From Roseobacter fucihabitans (GTDB lineage Bacteria; Pseudomonadota; Alphaproteobacteria; Rhodobacterales; Rhodobacteraceae): a stretch of 64,000 nt of DNA. Both the position numbers and the translations under genes were made by a program. The notes under the pieces were generated by a model that was given only the letters and a program-made list of their open reading frames with translations, had not been told where the DNA came from and ran no database searches. The stretch's first letter is position 1; the number at the start of each line of letters is the position of its first letter. The stretch spans positions 2,324,501 to 2,388,500 of the forward strand of contig NZ_CP143423.1 of NCBI RefSeq assembly GCF_014337925.2, given 5' to 3'. Shown here one piece after another: positions 40,549 through 48,742 of this stretch.

Positions 40549-41457
40549 ATGGAAAATTTCGATCTATTTCGTATTGATGGCCATACCATGCGCGTGTTCG
40601 TCTCGGTCTGTGAAACCGGGTCTGTCAGCCGAACGGCGGAGTTGTTTGAACTCAATCAATCCACTGTCAGCCACACTCTGGATAAAATGCGCGGCGCGCT
40701 GCGGGACCCCCTGTTCATCAAGAGTGGCCGCAACATCATTCCAAACGAAAAGTCGCTGGCGCTCATCCCCCGTATTCACAATCTGCTCGCCGATATCGAA
40801 GGGCTTGTTGCGACCGAAAACTACGATGTTACCTTGGATGCAAGGCCTGTTGTTCTCGCGATTGCAACGCCGGCCTTGCTGATTGAAATGAAAAACCTGC
40901 ACCGCTTACTGACGCAGCTGCAACCGCGCTTACTGCTTGATATTCGGCGGGTTTCTCCGCGCAATCGCATTGCAGATATGCTCACACAAAACGACGTGGA
41001 TTTGGCCATTACAGTTGCAGGGCACCGATACCCTTCGATCATCAATCATTGCTCTTATGGCAGCGAGGAACTGGTGGTGTTTTATGATCCAGCCTGCCGT
41101 GGGCCGGTCAGGACGGTGACGCAATATACCGATGCCCGCCATGCTGTCGTAGGCTTTGGCGGCAACGTAAAAAGTGAGATCGAAAAAGTGCTTGCCGCCC
41201 AGGGGTTGCGTCGCCACATCACCTTATCGGCACCGACGGCCTCAATGTTGGGAAACCTTATTCAAGGCACAGATATCATAGCGACAATGCCACGGCGTCT
41301 CGGAGATTTCACGTATAAGGGGCTGTCGAGCACCCCCCTGCCCATGCCAGTGCCAAGGATCATGTATGATCTTGTTTGGCATCGGCGCAACGACCAATCC
41401 GGTCGGAACAAGTGGCTCAGACAGTGTATTTTGGACGCGGGCGAAGCGGTAGAATAG
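40549..41457 (+). CDS. LysR-family transcriptional regulator
   Basis: The 302-residue protein has the LysR winged helix at the N-terminus (about 10-70; SVSRTAELFELNQSTVSHTL is the recognition region) and a periplasmic-binding-like effector domain (about 95-295). No strong ribosome site is visible. Its target is not clear: it faces away from the 71-aa ORF and DMGDH-like gene (divergent) and converges with acuI. A divergent LysR usually controls the gene it faces away from, which would be the DMGDH-like gene side (inference). Confidence 0.88.
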   Translation: MENFDLFRIDGHTMRVFVSVCETGSVSRTAELFELNQSTVSHTLDKMRGALRDPLFIKSGRNIIPNEKSLALIPRIHNLLADIEGLVATENYDVTLDARPVVLAIATPALLIEMKNLHRLLTQLQPRLLLDIRRVSPRNRIADMLTQNDVDLAITVAGHRYPSIINHCSYGSEELVVFYDPACRGPVRTVTQYTDARHAVVGFGGNVKSEIEKVLAAQGLRRHITLSAPTASMLGNLIQGTDIIATMPRRLGDFTYKGLSSTPLPMPVPRIMYDLVWHRRNDQSGRNKWLRQCILDAGEAVE

Positions 41458-41632
41458 CAGGATAACCCATCCAATACATGCCAGACCCGAAACCGGAAAA
41501 GAAGTTTGCAAAGCCCAAGGCCGAACTTTGCAAACCTTTCATTGCGCCATGATAAGCCGTGTTTCATGGTCGCAAAACACGCAACTCTCCTACACCTTAA
41601 ATACGCGAACACCGCATTGGAGGTCGCGCGCC

Positions 41633-42625
41633 TCAGGCGTTGACATCAACAACGACACGCCCTTTGACCTGACCCTTCAGGATATCTGCGCCAAGCTTCG
41701 GCAAATCCCCCAAAGTGGCGGGCACCACCATCGCTTCGAGTTTGTCCATCGGCAAATCGGCCGCGATGCGCGACCATGCCCGAACGCGATTACCATAGGG
41801 CTGCATCACGGAATCGATCCCAAGCAGGTTCACGCCGCGCAGCAGGAACGGAATGACCGTGCCCGGCAGGCCCGCACCACCCGCAAGACCAACCGCGCCG
41901 ACGGATGCACCATATTTCATCTGCCCCAGAACACGCGCCAGCATCGCGCCCCCCACAGCATCGACGCAACCGGCCCAAGTTTCAGCCTCCAGCGGGCGCT
42001 TGACCGTTTCGTTGATCTCCTCGCGCGCAACGATCTGTGTTGCCCCGAGCCCCGTGAGGTAATCGGCCGTTTCCGGACGCCCTGTCACCCCGGCCACCTC
42101 ATGACCCAGTGCTGCCAGCAACGCCACGGCAACCGAGCCGACACCACCCGCAGCCCCGGTCACAAGAACCGGACCATCGCCCGGTTTTAACCCGTGATCC
42201 TCAAGCGCCATGACCGCCAGCATCGCCGTGAAACCCGCCGTGCCCACGGCCATCGCCGCACGCGTATCCAGCCCCTCGGGCAAAGGCACCAGCCAATCCG
42301 CGTTAACGCGCGCCTTTTGCGAATACCCGCCCCAATGCGCCTCGCCCACACGCCAACCGGTCAACACGACCTTGTCGCCGGGCTTGTAGCGCGCATCCTG
42401 TGATGCCTCGACGGTTCCTGCAAAATCAATGCCCGGCACATGCGGATAGTTGCGCACCAAACCGCCACCCGGCCCGATGCACAGCCCGTCCTTATAATTC
42501 ACTGTGGAGTATTCCACAGCAACGGTGACATCCCCCGCAGGTAAGCGTTCCAGCGACATCTCCTCAATTGCAGCAGAGGTTTTGCCGCTCTCTTCGTCCT
42601 TGTTCACCACAAGTGCCTTGAACAT
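41633..42625 (-). CDS. acuI: Acrylyl-CoA reductase (NADPH) AcuI
   Basis: AcuI reduces acrylyl-CoA to propionyl-CoA, which removes a toxic product of DMSP breakdown. The 330-residue medium-chain reductase has the YhdH/AcuI hallmarks: STVNYKDGLCIGPGG near the N-terminus, YPHVPGIDFAGTV, the AVGTAGFTAMLAVMAL segment, the NADPH-binding VLVTGAAGGVGSVAVALLA (about 150-168) and ILKGQVKGRVVVD at the end. It follows dmdA by 66 bases on the same strand. In Ruegeria pomeroyi dmdA and acuI are adjacent and co-transcribed, which supports both calls. AAGGAAG is its ribosome site. Confidence 0.93.
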   Translation of the reverse strand: MFKALVVNKDEESGKTSAAIEEMSLERLPAGDVTVAVEYSTVNYKDGLCIGPGGGLVRNYPHVPGIDFAGTVEASQDARYKPGDKVVLTGWRVGEAHWGGYSQKARVNADWLVPLPEGLDTRAAMAVGTAGFTAMLAVMALEDHGLKPGDGPVLVTGAAGGVGSVAVALLAALGHEVAGVTGRPETADYLTGLGATQIVAREEINETVKRPLEAETWAGCVDAVGGAMLARVLGQMKYGASVGAVGLAGGAGLPGTVIPFLLRGVNLLGIDSVMQPYGNRVRAWSRIAADLPMDKLEAMVVPATLGDLPKLGADILKGQVKGRVVVDVNA

Positions 42626-42691
42626 ATCGTCTTCCTTTCCGAGGATAATTATCGCTAATGCTGGCGCCGATCAGAGGGGTTCACGCCGTCT

Positions 42692-43795
42692 TCAGGCCCA
42701 AAAACCCGGCTGTACGGTCGCGCTGCGCCTGCCCGCCGGCGTTTCAACTTCGAGCTTCGTGCCGCTATCCCAATGCGTCATGCGCACCATACCGATCGCG
42801 ACGTTTGTGCTGTAATCGGGGCTCCAGATCGCGGAGGTGACCTGCCCGACGCGCCGTCCCTGCGCAAACAGCGGCCAGACGCGATCACAGGGTGGCACCG
42901 GATCCCCATCAATTGTGATGGCCTGTACCTGCTGCACCGGCCCCTCTTTGGAGACCCGCAACAAGGCGTCCCGCCCGATACAACCAATCGCCGTCTGGGT
43001 GTCACAAAAGCGGCCCAGACCACATTCATGCGGCGTGTTGTCATCGGTCATATCATTGCCATAGGATAGTAATCCGCCCTCGATCCGTTCAATCGCATTG
43101 GGGCACCCGGCGCGCACATTCAGGTCCTCCCCGGCGGCGAAAAGCGTGTTCCAAATCGGCATGGCGATATCGCTGCCCTGCACGTAGATCTCAAAACCAC
43201 CCTGTTTGGAATAGCCCGAGCGTGCGATCACCAGATCACGGCCCTCAAACTGAAACAGACCAAAGCGGAAAAACCGGATGTCGCGGATCGTCTCGCCAAA
43301 GACGCGCGCCATCAACTCATCCGCCTTCGGACCCTGTATCGCCAGCGGTGACACATCCGGCTCATCCACCAGCACGTCCAGACGATACCCGTTGGCGATC
43401 CCCTTGACCCATAGCAAAAGATCACTGTCCGCGATAGAAATCCACCATCGGTCTTCGGCCAGCTTCACCGCGACAGGATCATTCAGCATGCCCCCCGTTT
43501 CATCGACGATGGGGACATAAAAGCACCGCCCCGGCAACATGCCACGCAGATCGCGGGGCGTCAGCATCTGCATCAGGCGCGCGGCATCAGGTCCGCGCAA
43601 TTCCACCTGACGTTCCACCGAAACATCCCAGATCTGCACGTGTTTCTTGAGGTGATGGTAATCCGCCTCCACGCTCTCAAACACGGTCGGTAACAGCATA
43701 TGGTTATAAACAGTATAGGCCTTGACGCCTGCGGCTTCGACACCGTCGGAGAAGGGCGTGCGACGCAGGCGACGTGAGGGAGAAATCAGCGCCAT
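42692..43795 (-). CDS. dmdA: Dimethylsulfoniopropionate demethylase DmdA
   Basis: DmdA moves a methyl group from DMSP to tetrahydrofolate, giving methylmercaptopropionate. It is a GcvT-family protein. Segments that match the Pelagibacter enzyme as I remember it are SRRLRRTPFSDGVE, YTVYNHMLLPTVFE, HVQIWDVSVERQVE, DRWWISIADSDLLLW and ARSGYSKQGGFEIYV. The length is 367. I chose the ATG at 43795, with AAAGGA upstream, over a frame open to 43828. It starts one base after the DinB-like stop, so it appears to be inside an operon. acuI follows. Confidence 0.9.
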   Translation of the reverse strand: MALISPSRRLRRTPFSDGVEAAGVKAYTVYNHMLLPTVFESVEADYHHLKKHVQIWDVSVERQVELRGPDAARLMQMLTPRDLRGMLPGRCFYVPIVDETGGMLNDPVAVKLAEDRWWISIADSDLLLWVKGIANGYRLDVLVDEPDVSPLAIQGPKADELMARVFGETIRDIRFFRFGLFQFEGRDLVIARSGYSKQGGFEIYVQGSDIAMPIWNTLFAAGEDLNVRAGCPNAIERIEGGLLSYGNDMTDDNTPHECGLGRFCDTQTAIGCIGRDALLRVSKEGPVQQVQAITIDGDPVPPCDRVWPLFAQGRRVGQVTSAIWSPDYSTNVAIGMVRMTHWDSGTKLEVETPAGRRSATVQPGFWA

Positions 43796-43796
43796 T

Positions 43797-44306
43797 TCAG
43801 GCATCCTTTGGCATGAATAACAGGTCACTCACCGGGGCTTTCTGTCCTGCTGCGGTCAGCATGGCGTGGATTTGTCCGCGATGATGGGTCTGATGGTTGA
43901 AGAAATGCACGATGCTCGACGCCACCGGGGTGGTCATGTTGCAATCCATAGTGCCAGAAAACCACGTCAAATCTCCCTTCAGATCAAGCGCACGCAGGCC
44001 ATCGGCCCAGAACCGGATCTTGCCGTCCATGCGAAAACGATCCGCCGACCAGGAGGTAATGGTCGGATGCAAATCAGTGCTTCGCGCACCCGTAACAGCG
44101 GGTGCCTCCACCGACGGATCAAACCGGCTCATCCAGATCGTATCCCCCCACAGTAAATGGTTCGCCGTCGCCAGAATACTGCCAAAGAAAGCACCCCTGT
44201 CGCGTATGAGGTCGTCGTGATCCATCGCTTCAAGAACCGGCTTCAACTGATTGTTTTGCCAAGTGTTATATTGCGCCATCATCCGAACAAATGCCGGATC
44301 AATCAC
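43797..44306 (-). CDS. DinB-family protein
   Basis: This 169-residue four-helix protein belongs to the DinB/YfiT fold, which includes metal-dependent thiol transferases that use bacillithiol or mycothiol, and many proteins of unknown role. Candidate metal histidines are in ATANHLLWGDTIW (near residue 50) and in HFFNHQTHHRGQIHAML (near 140), the usual positions. The start is a GTG at 44306 that overlaps the DUF1326 stop (GTGA), with GGAAAGG nine bases upstream. The dmdA start lies one base after its stop. Confidence 0.82.
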   Translation of the reverse strand: MIDPAFVRMMAQYNTWQNNQLKPVLEAMDHDDLIRDRGAFFGSILATANHLLWGDTIWMSRFDPSVEAPAVTGARSTDLHPTITSWSADRFRMDGKIRFWADGLRALDLKGDLTWFSGTMDCNMTTPVASSIVHFFNHQTHHRGQIHAMLTAAGQKAPVSDLLFMPKDA

Positions 44307-45010
44307 GGTTTGGGGCCTTTCCAATCAATCGGACAGATCTCAGCTGATTTGCCGCCAAAATCCCAGATGCGCCCGTAATCGCGCACCCGGCTTTTCAGGC
44401 CGGTCGCCGCGATGATATCCGGCCCCATCCAATATTTGGAATTGCTGACCATCACCGGGTGCTCGGGGTCCTTGCCCGTCAGCATTTCAATCTCGCCCTG
44501 AATTTTGCGTCCAATCATGATCGAGCGGCGATTGCCCTCCCGCACGATCTCTACCGGCGCGCGTTCGGCCCCGATGATCTCGCTGACCAGCATGGTAAAG
44601 AGCCCGGTTGTCCCCCCCGCGGCCCCGCTGAAAATTTGCAGGATCCCGTTATAGGCCTTGCCCGTGGCGCGCTCATCCACATAGGCGGCCACCTTCCAGT
44701 TGCCCTCCCCCATGCGGCCCGGAATATCCACCAGCAGCCCGATGTTCAGACCGGCAAGATCCTCGCCCTCATAATGGCCGGCGTCAATGGCGATGGCCAT
44801 CCAGGCGTGGCAATGCCCCTCCGTGGGCGGATGCGCGCCAAGGCTGACCACGCAGGGACAAAACACCGTGCAGGAGCAGTTCAGAAACAATTCACCCTTG
44901 ATCGCCCATTCCGTAGGCGTTGCAGAGCGGCGTTTCGGGTTGGGCATGCGCTGGTCGATCCGCTGACTGATCGGCAGCTTATCCGCGTCTTCGCGTCTGT
45001 TTGTCGCCAT
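44303..45010 (-). CDS. DUF1326 domain protein with cysteine cluster
   Basis: The 235-residue protein matches DUF1326. A metal-site-like motif is seen at residues 45-53 (CSCTVFCPC), followed by H66-C67-H68 (GHCHAW). The remainder is beta-rich, with GNWKVAAYVDERATG and LQIFSGAAGGTTGLFT. No transmembrane segment or signal peptide is seen. The ATG has GGGAGG nine bases upstream. It starts three bases after the DUF2182 stop. These two families often occur as a pair (from memory), which suggests that they act together, perhaps in metal handling (inference). Confidence 0.85.
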   Translation of the reverse strand: MATNRREDADKLPISQRIDQRMPNPKRRSATPTEWAIKGELFLNCSCTVFCPCVVSLGAHPPTEGHCHAWMAIAIDAGHYEGEDLAGLNIGLLVDIPGRMGEGNWKVAAYVDERATGKAYNGILQIFSGAAGGTTGLFTMLVSEIIGAERAPVEIVREGNRRSIMIGRKIQGEIEMLTGKDPEHPVMVSNSKYWMGPDIIAATGLKSRVRDYGRIWDFGGKSAEICPIDWKGPKP

Positions 45011-45013
45011 GGT

Positions 45014-45802
45014 TTATCCTCCCATCAACACAGGCCAGCCCATGACCGCGAGACCCGCGATGCACAGGGCGAAACCCATTGGTTTTGTAATATAATGCCC
45101 GACCTGGGGCAGTTTTTCGAGCACCATGAAAAGCGTCGCCAAACCCATCCACGCGAGGTTCATGACCCCGCCGACAAAGCCCAGCGACATGAAGCCCCAG
45201 CAACAGCCGACACAAAATGCGCCCAAACCAAGCCCCATGCGCAACCCACCCATGAAGCCCGTGCGCCAGTGGCCCAAGAAATACAGTGCCGGGGCATGAC
45301 ATACCCCGTGGCAGATTTCCTTGGCACGGCTGAACTGAAACAATCCAACAATCAGGAGTAACCCGCCTGCAACCCAGGGCGATTTTGCAATGCCCAGCAT
45401 GTCCACGACGCCCCCAAACAGCAAGGCCAGCTGCGCACCGGTAATCAGGGCCGCAAAGCCCACCCAGATGATGAAATACCCGAGCAACACGCCCAGCCAC
45501 CCGGCCCGCGTGCCATTGGCGCTGCGCATCAGGTCCTCATAGGCGCGCAAGGTCGGGACCAGCGTCGGCAACATCATCGCCGCCATCATGATCGCCCACA
45601 TCCAAAACAGGGGTCCGAAATTCGCCATCGGCATATACATGGGCATGCGCGGATCCATCGCCGCCATCGCGGCACCCATCTCACCGGGGCGACCCAGCAG
45701 ATCAAGGTCCATATCCACGCTCATGGCATACATCACCCACCATGCCGCCAATATTGCTGCGAAAAAGGCCAGCCAGAGGGTGGAGCGCAGAGTAACGTGC
45801 AA
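45014..45802 (-). CDS. DUF2182 integral membrane protein
   Basis: This 262-residue protein has about six or seven membrane segments, a Met-rich loop (DPRMPMYMPMANFGP, AIMMAAMMLPTLVPTLRA) and cysteine/histidine motifs: KEICHGVCHAP near residue 170 and FCVGCCWGFMSL near 205. This matches DUF2182, described as predicted metal-binding membrane proteins. I place the start at a TTG (45802), eight bases after AAGGA. The open frame reaches 46087, but that extension overlaps the divergent regulator gene and has no family likeness. Confidence 0.83.
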   Translation of the reverse strand: MHVTLRSTLWLAFFAAILAAWWVMYAMSVDMDLDLLGRPGEMGAAMAAMDPRMPMYMPMANFGPLFWMWAIMMAAMMLPTLVPTLRAYEDLMRSANGTRAGWLGVLLGYFIIWVGFAALITGAQLALLFGGVVDMLGIAKSPWVAGGLLLIVGLFQFSRAKEICHGVCHAPALYFLGHWRTGFMGGLRMGLGLGAFCVGCCWGFMSLGFVGGVMNLAWMGLATLFMVLEKLPQVGHYITKPMGFALCIAGLAVMGWPVLMGG

Positions 45803-45864
45803 GGGGTGAGTCCTTATTTCTTGCCAATCAAATGCCAGACAATTAGGTTTCGCACAAACATTAA

Positions 45865-45875
45865 ATGTAAGACAT
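45865..45875 (+). promoter_or_regulatory. Possible FadR-type operator
   Basis: ATGT-AAG-ACAT is a perfect inverted repeat with the GT-N3-AC core known for FadR-subfamily GntR regulators. It directly precedes the ATG of such a regulator, within the 73-base divergent region that also serves the DUF2182-dmdA operon. It is short, so chance occurrence is possible. Confidence 0.3.
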
Positions 45876-46610
45876 ATGAAAATTGATCCCGACAGCCCCG
45901 CCGATCTCTCTGCACAAATTGCTGCGGCCATCCGGGATGCGATTGTAGACGGCACGTTGATCGTTGATGCGCGCCTGCCCTCTGAGGCCGAATTGTCCGA
46001 ACAATTCGAGGTATCGCGCCCGACGGTGCGTGAAGCCTTGAAACGGCTGGCGGCGCAGTCGCTGATCCGCACGCAACGCGGGGCCACGGGGGGCGCGTTT
46101 GTGAACCGGCTGAGTTTCGAGGCCGCCTACCCGCAGCAGATCACCACCTCGACGCTGTTGCTGAGCATGAATGCGGTGAGTTTCAGCACCGCTTGCGAGG
46201 CGCGCTATGCATTGGAGCGGGCCTGCGCGCCGCTCGCGGCCGCCCGGCGCACGGCCGACCAGTTGGCGACAATGCGCGCCGAAATTCACCGCCAAGCTCA
46301 GCCGGGCCTGACGGATGAGGCCTTTTGTGCCTCCGATGTCGCCTTTCACCGCGCGTTGGTCGACGGTGCGGGCAACCCGGTGCTCAGCTATCAACTGGCC
46401 GGTGCCGTTGAGGCGATGCAGCCGCTGATGAACATGATCACCTTCACCGCGCGCGACCGGGCGCGGATTGTGTGCTTGCACACGAATGTGGCCGACGCGC
46501 TTGAGACGCAGGACGGCACGGCCACCAGCACGGCCCTCTCCGCCCTTGAGGCGGAGACCCAGACCCTGGCCGCCAGTGTGTTTGCCGCGCGCGCCGCCAA
46601 AAAGGCGTAG
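45876..46610 (+). CDS. GntR/FadR-family regulator with FCD domain
   Basis: The 244-residue protein has a GntR winged helix (about 10-75; LPSEAELSEQFEVSRPTVRE and LIRTQRGATGGAFV) and an all-helical FCD ligand domain (about 95-235) with metal-type histidine positions around DVAFHRALVDGAGN and CLHTNVADAL. It diverges from the DUF2182-DUF1326-DinB-dmdA-acuI run. In Ruegeria pomeroyi a GntR-type gene also adjoins dmdA (from memory), so it may control DMSP demethylation here (inference). An operator-like repeat precedes it. Confidence 0.88.
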   Translation: MKIDPDSPADLSAQIAAAIRDAIVDGTLIVDARLPSEAELSEQFEVSRPTVREALKRLAAQSLIRTQRGATGGAFVNRLSFEAAYPQQITTSTLLLSMNAVSFSTACEARYALERACAPLAAARRTADQLATMRAEIHRQAQPGLTDEAFCASDVAFHRALVDGAGNPVLSYQLAGAVEAMQPLMNMITFTARDRARIVCLHTNVADALETQDGTATSTALSALEAETQTLAASVFAARAAKKA

Positions 46611-46617
46611 AGCTGGT

Positions 46618-47681
46618 ATGTGGAACCCCGACTTTACCGCACTCAATAAGTGTGTTTCGGAATTCGAAAACGGGCTTTTCTATAGTCTGATGCGATTGCA
46701 GAATTTCACGGCCGAAAGTACTGACATCGAAGTCTTACCCGGTGTGCGTATCGTGCATTCCGAACATATGACCAACCCGATCAGTGTTGCGCTCAAAGGG
46801 GAGGCCTGCTGGCCCGAAGCGCGGCGACGTGAGTATCACACTAAACATGGCGCAAATAGCTTTGAAACAATTTCTGCATACCGTGGTGCAAAAGAGTCCA
46901 AACGGGAACCGTTCACTTATGAGTGTTGCTGAAAACATTCCAATCACTACATCGAAAGCGTCAGTTCTACGTTCAATGATATGGGTGCTTTTCAGATCGC
47001 ATATGAGCAAAAAACCGCGTAGCATTAATCGCCATGATCATATTTGCGCCAAAAACCTTTTCCTCAATAAGGCCTATCAGTTTTCTGGCGTGGCCCCGCC
47101 AGAAAATTAGCGCTAGCACGTCACATGATCACTTTTTGAAACGCATCCCGTTTCCGTCACCTGTATTCCACCTGAAAAAAACAGACGAACCTGCGCTCAA
47201 ATCCATCGCGCACAGCCTCTTTGAGCGCCAGCACCCGGAAGCCTATCTCGCTAGCCTCAGACTGTTCAGAGCTTTGAAACGAACCCAACTGGATGACAGT
47301 ATCCTCGATCTGGTGATCGCATTGGAGGCGTTGTTCAACGGTAATAACGAGATGGCGATTGCGCATAAGATCAGCCAGCGTTTGACGCGTCTGTTGGAGC
47401 AGCCCAAAAAGACGCGGCGGAACACAACCAAGATCATCAAGCAGGCCTATGGCCTCAGGAGCAGTCTGGTGCATGGCACCAAACGGCAGATTGATTTCAT
47501 CGAAGCCGCGCTCGAAAAAAACCCCCGTGATCGGAAGAAATTAATATACCACACCGAAATTAGTACGCTGCGGGACCACCTGATTGACCTTGTGAGCGCG
47601 GCATTGTTCGCCCGCTACACCACCCATCGAAACACGGCGACTGCTGACCTCATTACATCGCTCGATGACCGGGCGATTTAA
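46618..47681 (+). pseudogene. Broken gene for an ApeA-like HEPN-domain protein
   Basis: Three frames share this stretch. Frame one reads from ATG at 46618 (MWNPDFTALNKCVSEFENG) to a TGA at 46930; the same frame continues in coding style (KHSNHYIESVSSTFND) until about 47005. The rest switches frame and carries a clear C-terminal HEPN-type helical domain (about 47220-47520): ILDLVIALEALFNGNNEMAI, then IKQAYGLRSSLVHGTK with R-x4-H. It looks like one gene broken by a stop and a frameshift. HEPN proteins of this kind are often RNases with defence roles. The 3' half alone might still be translated from 47034. Confidence 0.6.
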
Positions 47682-47729
47682 CCCTTTGATGAGGTGTATT
47701 AACGCAGGCGCGATCTATATATATCAGGC

Positions 47730-48080
47730 ATGATTGATTTCCTGAACGTGACTTGCACCCTGTTGACCATCGGTTTTGGTCTCTTTGGCCTTCTGGCACC
47801 GCGCTACACGGCAAACGCGCTTGATCTGGAGCCGACCACATCCACCATGGGTCTGAGCGAAATGCGCGCCTCGGTGGGGGGGTTGTTCGTGGTGGCCGGT
47901 ATCGCCGCCCTGTGGCTGGACGCGCCCCTGGCCTACGCGATGATTGGATTTGCCTTTTTGGGCGCGGCCTTGGGTCGTGTGCTTTCCTTGATTTTTGATA
48001 AACCGCCTGTGGTCAAAGTGCTGGCCTTTGGCGGCATTGAGGCCTTCTTGGCGGCAGCGTTTTTAGCAGCAAACTTATAA
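47730..48080 (+). CDS. DUF4345-like membrane protein
   Basis: This 116-residue protein has four predicted membrane segments (LLTIGFGLFGLLAP, VGGLFVVAGIAALWL, YAMIGFAFLGAALGRVL, FGGIEAFLAAAFLAA) and the STMGLSEMRASVGG segment typical of DUF4345. No function is known. An AT-rich sequence (CTATATATATC) lies just upstream. It stands alone between the broken HEPN gene and ssrA. Confidence 0.8.
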   Translation: MIDFLNVTCTLLTIGFGLFGLLAPRYTANALDLEPTTSTMGLSEMRASVGGLFVVAGIAALWLDAPLAYAMIGFAFLGAALGRVLSLIFDKPPVVKVLAFGGIEAFLAAAFLAANL

Positions 48081-48252
48081 TGTGATCCGAGGGGCATAAG
48101 GGCTGCTGACACACAAAAAGCGGTAACTGACAAGAAAACGATATAATATCAGTAAATTTATAAATTAAGATCAATCCATTATGCGTTGTTTTATATACTT
48201 TAAATCTGAAATTTTTCTGAGACTGGAGGAACTGCAATACGACGCTTTCCCC

Positions 48253-48281
48253 TTGAGATGTCCACGCATCTCGCCTATATT
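48253..48281 (+). promoter_or_regulatory. Promoter of ssrA
   Basis: A -35 box TTGAGA and a -10 box TATATT are separated by exactly 17 bases, close to the sigma-70 consensus. The predicted start is about 48288. An AT-rich region (48140-48215) upstream could act as an UP element. A strong constitutive promoter fits a stable RNA gene. Confidence 0.8.
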
Positions 48282-48287
48282 TAGATT

Positions 48288-48610
48288 GTCCTTCGGGACT
48301 ATGAACATAAACGCGCTCGTAATACGCGGATCGGACCCGGGGGCGGTACCCGGCGACTCCACCAAACATCCTTCATTTGGGGATCATGGGGTCGAAATAG
48401 GATCGACGAACGTCTAAAGGGGTTTGCTTTGTTTCGGCTGTCTGCCACCGTTATCGGCGAAACATGTACAATTGCAAATGACAATCGTGCTCCAGTAGCG
48501 ATGGCCGCGTAAGCGGTCGGAGATACTGAAATCTAAGTCCTTACGTTTAGCGACCTAAGGCGGGGTTCGCAGGCACCTGGCAACAGAAGCCTGCACTTTC
48601 ACCCCTGACT
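48288..48610 (+). ncRNA. ssrA: Two-piece (circularly permuted) tmRNA
   Basis: tmRNA rescues stalled ribosomes and adds a degradation tag. In alphaproteobacteria the gene is permuted: the acceptor piece comes first. Here GGCGACTCC-ACCA (ending 48364) is the 3' acceptor strand with CCA, preceded by a T-arm (CCGGG...CCCGG). The 5' strand GGGGTCG starts at 48388 and pairs with CGACTCC over seven base pairs. The 23 bases between are presumably removed. The tag frame, 48474-48512, encodes ANDNRAPVAMAA then TAA. A long hairpin (GCAGGC...GCCTGC) closes the coding piece near 48605. The 5' end carries GTCC-TTCG-GGAC, a UUCG-type hairpin. The exact ends are estimates. Confidence 0.93.
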
Positions 48611-48742
48611 ACCATACACGCACTGCGGCATTGACGGCGCATTCCGTTTCATGCGACTTTTGCCGTAAGGGGATATCGCGATCGCCCCGTGAGGCTCAGG
48701 CCCAAGTATCGCATCCTGTTATGACGACAAAAGGATGCACGC

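Noticed and set aside
40059-42691. A riboswitch (glycine or SAM type) before the DMGDH-like gene or acuI
   Set aside because: I looked for paired-stem aptamer patterns in the gaps and saw none that I could support.
46930-46932. TGA inside the HEPN-like gene as a selenocysteine codon
   Set aside because: No SECIS-like element is evident and the gene also has a frameshift further on, so decay explains it better.
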